Assembly: GCA_959601025.1 (NCBI GenBank)
Contig: CAUGOD010000015.1
Coordinates: 1-61,049 of the forward strand
Source of the DNA: an uncultured Oscillospiraceae bacterium
GTDB taxonomy: Bacteria; Bacillota; Clostridia; Oscillospirales; Acutalibacteraceae
DNA: 61,049 nt
Direction: 5' to 3'
Shown one piece after another: positions 42,478 to 49,447 of this stretch (positions are counted from its first letter, which is position 1; each line of letters opens with the position of its first letter). The notes beneath the pieces are model-generated. The model saw only the letters and a list, made by a program, of their open reading frames with translations, searched no databases and was not told where the DNA came from. Position numbers and translations under genes: made by a program.

Positions 42478-42984
42478 TCATTCTCCTAATCGGCCCAGCT
42501 GATATTCCTGACGTTTGGACATAATATAGTCGTAGTCATCTTTAGACAGCTGCAAATATGCGCCTTTTAAATCCGCCTTCCCAGCTTTATCGGCAAGCAA
42601 AGTGATCCAACATCCGTCTGCGGCAAGGTAGAAACCGGCCGTCATGCCATTTTCGTCGGAAAAGGATATAAGAAAGTCGCCAAAGCCGCATTTGTCGGCC
42701 CCAAGCTCAACCTCCGAATATGTCTTTCCGAATATTTCTTTGAAGCGGGAAGCTTCCTCGTCGTTTAACAACTGACGCTCTTCGGTGATGACCTGGCGGT
42801 CGTATTTGTCCTCTACAACAGGGTAGCGGTATTGAACCAGTTCCACCGTGGTCGCCTTGTTGACCGGAGAAGACAGATAATGCCGGCGCGGGACAAATAA
42901 AAGAACCAAGGCGACAGCGAGGGCCGCGATTACCAGAAGAGGAAGGAGGATAAGGATTCGCTTTTTTAATTTCATTTTATCCAT
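42478..42984 (-). CDS. Membrane-anchored protein, duplicated copy 1
   Basis: A 168-residue protein with one N-terminal membrane helix (residues 9-30, LILLPLLVIAALAVALVLLF) after a basic start, then a soluble outer domain of about 130 residues with a Cys pair (KCGFGDFL and DGCWITL). AAAGGAG is five bases before ATG. It is about 94% identical to the product at 43016-43531 except for the last ten residues. No known family recognised. It lies last in a minus-strand group behind the broken ricin-domain gene. Confidence 0.75.
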   Translation of the reverse strand: MDKMKLKKRILILLPLLVIAALAVALVLLFVPRRHYLSSPVNKATTVELVQYRYPVVEDKYDRQVITEERQLLNDEEASRFKEIFGKTYSEVELGADKCGFGDFLISFSDENGMTAGFYLAADGCWITLLADKAGKADLKGAYLQLSKDDYDYIMSKRQEYQLGRLGE

Positions 42985-43015
42985 GGGAACTCCTTTCAGC
43001 TCAAGGAGAGAATTT

Positions 43016-43531
43016 TTAATAATAATTACCGTATTTGAATCCCATTTTGTACTCCTGACGTTTGGACATAATATAGTCGTAGTCGTCTTTAGACAGTTGC
43101 AGGTAAGCGCCCTTTAAATCCGCCTTCCCAGCTTTATCAGCAATCAAAACGATCCAACAATCGTCTGCGGCAAGGTAGAAACCGGCCGTCATTCCATTTT
43201 CGTCGGAAAAGGATATAAGAAAGTCGCCAAAGCCGCATTTGTCGGCTCCAAGCTCAATTTCCGAATATGTCTTTCCGAATATTTCTTTGAAGCGGGAGGC
43301 TTCCTCGTCGTTTAACAACTGACGCTCTTCGGTGATGACCTGGCGGTCGTATTTATCCTCTACAACAGGGTAGCGGTATTGAACCAGTTCCACCGTGGTC
43401 GCCTTGTTAACCGGAGAAGACAGATAATGCCGGCGCGGGACAAATAAAAGACCCAGAACGATGGCCAAGGCCGCGATTACCAGAAGAGGAAGGAGGATAA
43501 GGATTCGCTTTTTCGATTTCATTTTATCCAT
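43016..43531 (-). CDS. Membrane-anchored protein, duplicated copy 2
   Basis: A 171-residue close paralogue of the 42478-42984 product, with the same anchor, the same Cys-containing outer domain and a different tail (KMGFKYGNYY). The repeat period is 547 bases and includes the ribosome site and the tail of the preceding ricin gene, so it is a recent tandem duplication. The start sits 11 bases after the stop of that gene with AAAGGAG. The function is unknown; the order after a secreted ricin-type protein is mirrored at 47773-52033. Confidence 0.75.
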   Translation of the reverse strand: MDKMKSKKRILILLPLLVIAALAIVLGLLFVPRRHYLSSPVNKATTVELVQYRYPVVEDKYDRQVITEERQLLNDEEASRFKEIFGKTYSEIELGADKCGFGDFLISFSDENGMTAGFYLAADDCWIVLIADKAGKADLKGAYLQLSKDDYDYIMSKRQEYKMGFKYGNYY

Positions 43532-43542
43532 GGGAGCTCCTT

Positions 43543-44243
43543 TCAGCTCAAGGAGAGAATTTCTCCGGTTTCCGCGTCGATATAGGTCGGATTGATCATT
43601 CCCTCATCCGTGCAGTATACTTTGACAGGCCTTACCTGTCCGTCGACCTCCAGATAGGCCGAGGAGACGTAAATGGAGGCTTTCTGCGTCCATTCCCCAC
43701 AGCAGTTCACCTTTTGAAATTCCTCCAGATAAGCGCTATCGCTTTTCCTTGCGGAAATAGAAGCTGTGGTCCCTTGAACCGTCGCCTTTTCCTGAATATC
43801 ATGCCACTTATACTGCAAAGACGCCAGTCCATCCGTATCGTAAGACATGAGAATTCCCGTTTCGTCCGTCGAAAGCACTTCCTTGCCCTGATAGGTCTGA
43901 TAGACCGTGACAATACGCTCTACAAGCTCCGGTGTGTCGGACATGGGATTGCAGTTTTCATCAAACCTGGTCAGGCCGATCGTGTCAACGCTGATGGAAT
44001 AGGTCCCTTCCTTAGGAAGAAGGCCAAGCCGCTGCCTACAATGTCCAGACATTTTCCGTTATAGCGATTGCGGATAAAATATAATCCATCAGAAATGGTA
44101 CCCGCGGCTTCCGATGGGGAAGGTATTATGTTGCCGAAACCGATGGAAAGCATGGGAACAATTAAGAAAACGGATAGTATCTTCCTGAGAATTTTATTTG
44201 ACATCCTATTATTTTTAACGATTTTCTGCCTCAAATTTTTCAC
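43543..44243 (-). pseudogene. Broken secreted ricin-domain protein gene
   Basis: Two overlapping frames cover one gene. The first (44243 to 43971) encodes a signal peptide (KILSVFLIVPMLSIGFG, then an Ala-Ala-Gly cleavage region) and the start of a ricin-type beta-trefoil, YFIRNRYNGKCLDIVGSG. It then reads out of frame. The second (44052 to 43543) continues LGLLPKEGTYSISV and has a 150-residue domain ending ILSLS. The junction near 44010-44040 implies a frameshift, probably with loss of most of the trefoil. AAAGGAGA precedes the N-terminus. A sequencing error could restore part of the frame but not the missing trefoil repeats. Confidence 0.7.
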
Positions 44244-44413
44244 TCTCCTTTGCTTTTGTGTATAATATTATATATGAATTGTGCATTAGAGTCAACTATA
44301 TATTACAATAAATTGCATTATTTAGAAAAATATATATTACTGTAAAATTCCGTCGCAAACGCATGGCTGCTAAGTCAGTCTGGCGATAGAATAATTGTTT
44401 TTTCTACAAATAC

Positions 44414-44455
44414 ACAACGCGGATCGTTTTACTGGAGTAAAACGATCCGCGTTGT
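44414..44455. terminator. Strong hairpin between dapB and the ricin pseudogene
   Basis: An 18-bp perfect stem (44414-44431 and 44438-44455) with loop CTGGAG. It lies just after the dapB stop on the minus strand and ends the lysine operon. The stretch 44244-44413 is AT-rich and has no gene. Confidence 0.85.
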
Positions 44456-44485
44456 TATAGTACAATTTTTAAACTTCTTATGCCC

Positions 44486-45244
44486 TTATGCTTCCCGTAC
44501 CAGATCGGCCATGCAATACAGCCCCGGCTCCTTGCCGAGCAGGAACAGCCCCGCGTTGATCGCGCCGACGGCGAAGATTTCCTTGGACATCGCCGTGTGG
44601 GAGATGGAAACCATCTCATCGTGCCCGGCGAAGAGAATCTCATGCTCGCCCACGATCGTCCCGCCGCGGATGGAGGAGATACCGATCTCCGTCTTTTCAC
44701 GCTTTTTACGCACCGAATGGCGTTCGTAAACGTATTTCGGCTCGTAATCCAACCCTTCGGCAACCGCGTCCGCCAGCATCAGCGCCGTGCCGGAGGGGGC
44801 GTCGATCTTTTGGTTGTGGTGTTTTTCGATAATTTCCACGTCGAAATCGTTGCCCAGTACCGTCGCCGCTTTCCGCGCAAGCTCGGTAATCAGGCTGATC
44901 CCCAGCGACATATTGCCGCTGTAGAAGACCGGCAGGCTCTGTGCCGCTCCTTTGACCTCTTCCACCTGCTCGGGAGAAAGGCCGGTGGTAGCGATCACCG
45001 CCGGGACGCCGTGCTCCTTCGCATAGCGGAGAATGCCGGTCAGCGCGCTGGGGTGGGAAAAGTCGATCACAACGTCTCCGGAAAGGATGCAGTTGGCGGG
45101 ATTGGCAAAAACCGGGAAACCGGCGTGGCTTTCGGTGTTGACATCGAAACCGGCGACGATTTCGCAGTCGCAGCGCTCCGCTGTGCAAGCGGTGATTACC
45201 CGGCCCATCTTGCCGTTGCAGCCGCTGAGAAGAATTCTGGTCAT
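44486..45244 (-). CDS. dapB: 4-hydroxy-tetrahydrodipicolinate reductase
   Basis: Reduces hydroxy-tetrahydrodipicolinate with NAD(P)H in the lysine/diaminopimelate pathway. 252 residues. ILLSGCNGKMGRVI is the nucleotide-binding loop, ATTGLSPEQVEEV follows, and IIEKHHNQKIDAPSGTALML carries the catalytic His and Lys with the dipicolinate-binding Ser-Gly-Thr. GAGGAAG is about ten bases upstream. It lies 39 bases after dapA and ends at a hairpin. Confidence 0.97.
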   Translation of the reverse strand: MTRILLSGCNGKMGRVITACTAERCDCEIVAGFDVNTESHAGFPVFANPANCILSGDVVIDFSHPSALTGILRYAKEHGVPAVIATTGLSPEQVEEVKGAAQSLPVFYSGNMSLGISLITELARKAATVLGNDFDVEIIEKHHNQKIDAPSGTALMLADAVAEGLDYEPKYVYERHSVRKKREKTEIGISSIRGGTIVGEHEILFAGHDEMVSISHTAMSKEIFAVGAINAGLFLLGKEPGLYCMADLVREA

Positions 45245-45283
45245 AGCTTACACTTCCTCACAAAGGTCATGATCCTTCAAAAA

Positions 45284-46177
45284 TCAGGCGATCAGGCCGT
45301 GACGGCGAAGGATGGCGGCCAGTGTGGCTTTGCCCTTTTCATCCATCTCATACAGGGGCAGTCGGCAGGGGCCGACGTTCATACCCATCTGGTTCATCGC
45401 TTCCTTGACCGGGATCGGGTTGACGTCCGAGAACAGGGCGGACGCGAGATCCAGCAGCTGGAGCTGAAGCGCGCAGCTGCCCGTTACATCCCCGTCGAAC
45501 CAGCGGGCGACGATCTCGTGCGTCGGGCCGGGAACCACATTCGACAGCACCGAGATCACGCCCTTGCCGCCCAGGGAGAGGATCGGCAGAATCTGATCAT
45601 CGTTACCGGAATACAGGTCGACATTCCCATCGCAGAGGGCCATAGTTTTTGCCGCGGCGGAAAGGTTGCCGTTGGCCTCCTTGATGGCGACGATATAGGG
45701 GTTTTTGCTCAGCTCGGCATAGGTTTCCGGCTTGATGTCCACCCCAGTGCGGGAGGGAACATTGTATAGCAGACAGGGCATCTTCAGTTCGTTCGCAATC
45801 GCGGAATAATGTGCGATCAGACCCCGCTGGGAGGTTTTGTTGTAATAGGGAGTGACGAGGAGGAGCGCGTCCGCACCAAGGGCGCGTGCTTCCTTCGATA
45901 GCTCGATGCAATAATGGGTGTCGTTTGAGCCGGTGCCCGCGATGACCGGCACCCGGCCCTTCGCCTGCTCAATCGCCGCCCGCATGACCGCCGTGTGTTC
46001 CTCATGGTCCAGCGTGGAGGACTCGCCGGTGGTACCGCAGGTGATGATGGCATCGGTTCCGTTTTCAATCTGCCATTCTACCAGCTCGCGGTACTTCTCG
46101 TAATTAACGCTGCCGTCCGTGTTCATCGGGGTGACAATGGCCACGCCCGCGCCGGTAAAGATCGTATTCTTGCTCAT
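45284..46177 (-). CDS. dapA: 4-hydroxy-tetrahydrodipicolinate synthase
   Basis: Condenses pyruvate with aspartate semialdehyde. 297 residues, class I aldolase TIM barrel. GTTGESSTLDHEEH is the substrate-entry motif, LLYNVPSRTGVDI contains the catalytic Tyr and Arg, and YIVAIKEANGN holds the Schiff-base lysine. AAAGGATG lies ten bases before the ATG. Middle gene of asd-dapA-dapB, controlled by the lysine riboswitch upstream of asd. Confidence 0.97.
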   Translation of the reverse strand: MSKNTIFTGAGVAIVTPMNTDGSVNYEKYRELVEWQIENGTDAIITCGTTGESSTLDHEEHTAVMRAAIEQAKGRVPVIAGTGSNDTHYCIELSKEARALGADALLLVTPYYNKTSQRGLIAHYSAIANELKMPCLLYNVPSRTGVDIKPETYAELSKNPYIVAIKEANGNLSAAAKTMALCDGNVDLYSGNDDQILPILSLGGKGVISVLSNVVPGPTHEIVARWFDGDVTGSCALQLQLLDLASALFSDVNPIPVKEAMNQMGMNVGPCRLPLYEMDEKGKATLAAILRRHGLIA

Positions 46178-46246
46178 CGCTCGATCATCCTTTCATGGCG
46201 GGGGAGAGCCCCGCAGTCGGAATGGGTTTCTATTTGCCGAACGAGA

Positions 46247-47338
46247 TTAGTCCATATAGCCCTCGGCGCAGAGCAGTTCCGCAAGGAGAACCGCGCCGCC
46301 CGCTGCGCCGCGCAGCGTGTTGTGAGAGAGGCCGACAAACTTGTAGTCATACTGAGTATCCTCGCGCAGCCGACCGAGGGAAACGGCCATCCCGCCCTCC
46401 AGATCACGGCAAAGGGTGGTCTGCGGCATATTGTCCTCCTCATAATAGTGCAGGAACTGCTTCGGCGCGCTGGGAAGCTTCAGTTCCTGCGGACGGCCGC
46501 GGAAGGCTTTCCACGTCTCGATAATCTCTTCTTTCGAAGGCTTGTTGTTAAAACTGCAGTATACCGCCGCAAAGTGGCCGTTGCTCACCGGAACCCGCAG
46601 GCACTGGGCCGTAAAAGCGGGGGAGGAGGCGGGTACGATTTCCCCGTTTTCGATTTTTCCCCAGATTTTCAGCGGCTCCTGCTCAGATTTTTCCTCTTCT
46701 CCGCCGATATAGGGAATCACGTTGTCCACCATTTCCGGCCAGGTAGCGAAGGTCTTTCCTGCACCGGAGATCGCCTGATAGGTGCAGACCAGCGCCTTGC
46801 TTACACCCCATTTGGAGAGGGGAAAGAGGGCGGGAACGTAGCTTTGCAGCGAGCAGTTGGACTTGACTGAAACAAAGCCGCGTTTTGTGCCGAGCCGGGC
46901 CCGCTGGGATGGGATGATTTCAATATGTTCGGGATTCAGCTCCGGAATGACCATCGGCACATCCGGTGTGAAGCGATGGGCACTGTTATTGGAGACGACC
47001 GGACATTCCGCCTTGGCGTAGGCTTCCTCCAGCGCGCGGATTTCTGCTTTCGGCATATCGACGGCGCAAAAAACAAAATCCACGTCTCTTGCGACCGCTT
47101 TCACGTCAGAGGCGTCTTTTACGAGTATATCTTTCATCGCTGCGGGCATCGGTTTATCCATCACCCAGCGCTCGCCGACCGCTTCAGCATAGGTCTTCCC
47201 AGCCGAGCGAGGGCTGGCGGCCAGCGCGGTGACGGTGAACCAGGGATGATTTTCCAGCAGGATTGCAAACCGCTGGCCAACCATGCCCGTACATCCGATA
47301 ATGCCGACGTTAAATTTCCTGTGTCCATTATGCTCCAT
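46247..47338 (-). CDS. asd: Aspartate-semialdehyde dehydrogenase, archaeal/fungal type
   Basis: Makes aspartate semialdehyde for lysine, threonine and methionine. 363 residues. NVGIIGCTGMVGQRFAILL is the NADP loop, VSNNSAHRF a phosphate-binding block, VKSNCSLQSYVPAL the catalytic-cysteine region, and FVGLSHNTLRGAAGGAVL the C-terminal segment. These match the archaeal/fungal rather than the classical bacterial branch. The start is the ATG at 47338, nine bases after GAAAGGA; a longer frame to 47368 reads through that site. First gene of the riboswitch-controlled operon. Confidence 0.95.
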   Translation of the reverse strand: MEHNGHRKFNVGIIGCTGMVGQRFAILLENHPWFTVTALAASPRSAGKTYAEAVGERWVMDKPMPAAMKDILVKDASDVKAVARDVDFVFCAVDMPKAEIRALEEAYAKAECPVVSNNSAHRFTPDVPMVIPELNPEHIEIIPSQRARLGTKRGFVSVKSNCSLQSYVPALFPLSKWGVSKALVCTYQAISGAGKTFATWPEMVDNVIPYIGGEEEKSEQEPLKIWGKIENGEIVPASSPAFTAQCLRVPVSNGHFAAVYCSFNNKPSKEEIIETWKAFRGRPQELKLPSAPKQFLHYYEEDNMPQTTLCRDLEGGMAVSLGRLREDTQYDYKFVGLSHNTLRGAAGGAVLLAELLCAEGYMD

Positions 47339-47384
47339 GATGATCATTCCTTTCCAATCCGATGCCATAAGGATAACAAGGCAG

Positions 47385-47645
47385 TAAAAAAGCCGGTCAT
47401 AAACCGGCTGCCGTCACAAAAATGAAGGTTCTTCAACGGGAAGAGTACGGCGGGGAAGGGCCGTGTCCTTCGCGAGAATAGCGCTCCATCACTCCGTGAT
47501 GACAGCCATACGGTTCTTTACCGCATGTCCAGGGATCGGTTTCCTCCGGAAAAACCGCCCTTCGGCGCCGACGCCTTTCGTCCGTGATCTCCGACCCGGT
47601 GTCTCCCACGGCTACTTTTCGTGCGGCGCGCCTCTATTCCTTGCT
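47385..47645 (-). promoter_or_regulatory. Lysine riboswitch (L-box) with terminator platform
   Basis: On the minus strand the aptamer hallmarks occur in order: AGAGGCGCG (near 47628-47638), CGCCGAAG (47560-47567), GGCTGTCA (47500-47507), and closing P1 arms GAATAG/CTATTC (the latter at 47476-47481). The expression platform is a terminator, AGCCGGT/ACCGGCT (47391-47409), followed by T residues (47385-47390), 50 bases before asd. Lysine binding should end transcription of asd-dapA-dapB. Confidence 0.92.
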
Positions 47646-47669
47646 ATATATTATGCGATTGTTGCTGGT

Positions 47670-47698
47670 ATTGTACCATTCCCCGCCATACTTGTCAA
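47670..47698 (-). promoter_or_regulatory. Promoter of the lysine operon
   Basis: Minus-strand TTGACA (47693-47698), 17-base spacer, TACAAT (47670-47675), about 30 bases before the aptamer. A near-consensus vegetative promoter. Confidence 0.88.
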
Positions 47699-47772
47699 AT
47701 ATAAGTTTGCAGGAGATTTTTCCGACATTTTGTATTGGTTGACGGTAGGTTTTTCGTCCCGCGCAGGAACGT

Positions 47773-48540
47773 TTACTGAAACTGATCAATCGGCAGAAGA
47801 TGGCCGTCGTAGGGGTAGGTTCTGGAAGCGCTGTATTGATGCAGTTCAAAATCCTCGATGAAAAGCTTTTGCACCACCACCAGTTTACCGTTCTCTTCTT
47901 TGTAGGTCAATTCCAGAACGCCGTCTGTTAAGTAATGATATGAAGCAAAAAGGTATCCAAAGTATTCTGCGGCAGTTAAAAATTTCGAAAAGCGTTTTTT
48001 GTCCATCTCGGCGTTATAGATATTTTCGTAAATTTGTGTAGCCGGATCGATCTTTTTTACATCGTCCATTGTGGAGCCTTCCTGAATCCCTTCAAAATCC
48101 TGAGAGGTCAACTCCTTTCGGACATAGAACCAACGGATTGCCGTTTTATCTTCCGAGGGAGAATCATCCGGCAAATCCAGATAAAAGATATATAGCTTTC
48201 CGCCCTGCTTGATTTTGTGGATGCTGTACAGCGTGCCGGCATCCGTTTTGCGGAGGCATTCGACGCCGATGCCATCGAGGATGTCAAACAAAGAAAAGGT
48301 GGTGTAACAAATAGACATATCCAGATATTCTTCCGCAATGTCATGAATATCCAGAGCTTTGCCGATTATTTTTTCCGCGGGCAATTCGTTATTGACAAGG
48401 GAAGTGTAATCGAACTCCTGTCTATCCGTGTGTGGTATGTCAGACAGGGTATACTGGTGTTTTAAATTATTAAAATTGCAGGAGGTAAAGGAAAATACCA
48501 ATGCGAGAAACGCAATAAAGGCTACTAGACGTTTTTTCAA
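47773..48540 (-). CDS. Lipoprotein of unknown function 1
   Basis: A 255-residue protein with a lipoprotein signal: KKRLVAFIAFLALVFSFTSC, lipidated Cys21. The TTG start at 48540 has AAGGAGG about eight bases upstream; a longer frame to 48606 has no such site. The outer domain contains FEGIQEGSTMDDVKKIDPATQIY, a small helix-strand motif resembling BamE/SmpA-like repeats (I-x-x-G-x-x-x-x-x-V-x-x-I/V-D-P). The same motif occurs in the neighbouring lipoprotein. Third gene after the large ricin-domain protein on this strand. Confidence 0.75.
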   Translation of the reverse strand: MKKRLVAFIAFLALVFSFTSCNFNNLKHQYTLSDIPHTDRQEFDYTSLVNNELPAEKIIGKALDIHDIAEEYLDMSICYTTFSLFDILDGIGVECLRKTDAGTLYSIHKIKQGGKLYIFYLDLPDDSPSEDKTAIRWFYVRKELTSQDFEGIQEGSTMDDVKKIDPATQIYENIYNAEMDKKRFSKFLTAAEYFGYLFASYHYLTDGVLELTYKEENGKLVVVQKLFIEDFELHQYSASRTYPYDGHLLPIDQFQ

Positions 48541-48650
48541 GGTTGTTTCCTCCTTACAGCGTAGTAAACCGTTCCGGCGCTTGGGGAATAGGCATCGTAT
48601 GACCACATTTCCGACGAGACCTGTGCTCCCGCCACGTAGTTGATTCTTAC

Positions 48651-49424
48651 TTACGAGATATAATCCTGTGGGAGAATGCGAAAGTCGTAAGTTAGAGGGG
48701 GCTCGGTTTGCATGTGGGAGACAAGCGCGAAATTCTTGCTGAACTCCATGCCTTGCACCGTCAAATCGCTTTCAGAGCGCGTATAGCGGATACAGAGTAT
48801 CCCGTCTTTCAGAAGATGGTAGGATACGGGTTCCTCGTTGTCTTCGAAACATGAAATATAAACGTCGGTGACCGGATCGACTTTCTGCACCTCAGCCGCG
48901 CTGGTTCCCTCCTTTACGGAGTCAAAATCCGATTTAGTCAGGGCTTTTTTCATGTATGCGCCATGGCTATAAATCCAATAGCCATATTCGTCAATAAAAA
49001 AGGCATAGAACAAACCGCCTTCGGACGTTTGGTAAATTGTATATGCGGTCTCTTCACTTGTGCGGCGAAGCAATTCTACAGGCATTTCTTCTTCCAAAAT
49101 ATACATCCACTGCTGGTAGCCGTAGGTCGGGTTATAAAACCGCAGTCCCGTCAGCGGCTTAAGGAAAACCTGCTCTTCGCTGTAAGTGTGGGTTAGCAGG
49201 CTCTTATAGGAGTCCGTGCTATTTCGATTCAGAATGATTTCCTGCTTTTGATTTCGTTCCTGACGAAAAGATTCTTCAGATTTGTCCATGCTAAGCTCAC
49301 TTCCCGGACGAGTCGGTTCGGAGAAAGTCGTTTTGGAGTTATCGAAAATGTCTGATGAATTTTTACATGCAGTTAATCCTACGATTATCGCCATAAACAG
49401 AAGAAAAATATAGAAATTTTTCAT
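48651..49424 (-). CDS. Lipoprotein of unknown function 2
   Basis: A 257-residue lipoprotein: signal KNFYIFLLFMAIIVGLTAC with lipidated Cys20, then a Ser/Lys/Glu-rich linker to about residue 70. The outer domain has YGYQQWMYILEEEMPVELL and FDSVKEGTSAAEVQKVDPVTDVY, homologous in pattern to the lipoprotein at 47773. A C-terminal strand series ends YDFRILPQDYIS. The ATG at 49424 follows AAGAAAGG. It starts 23 bases after the stop of the ricin-domain protein gene, so the three genes probably form one transcript. Confidence 0.75.
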   Translation of the reverse strand: MKNFYIFLLFMAIIVGLTACKNSSDIFDNSKTTFSEPTRPGSELSMDKSEESFRQERNQKQEIILNRNSTDSYKSLLTHTYSEEQVFLKPLTGLRFYNPTYGYQQWMYILEEEMPVELLRRTSEETAYTIYQTSEGGLFYAFFIDEYGYWIYSHGAYMKKALTKSDFDSVKEGTSAAEVQKVDPVTDVYISCFEDNEEPVSYHLLKDGILCIRYTRSESDLTVQGMEFSKNFALVSHMQTEPPLTYDFRILPQDYIS

Positions 49425-49447
49425 ACGCCTTTCTTCCTTTCTCAAAT

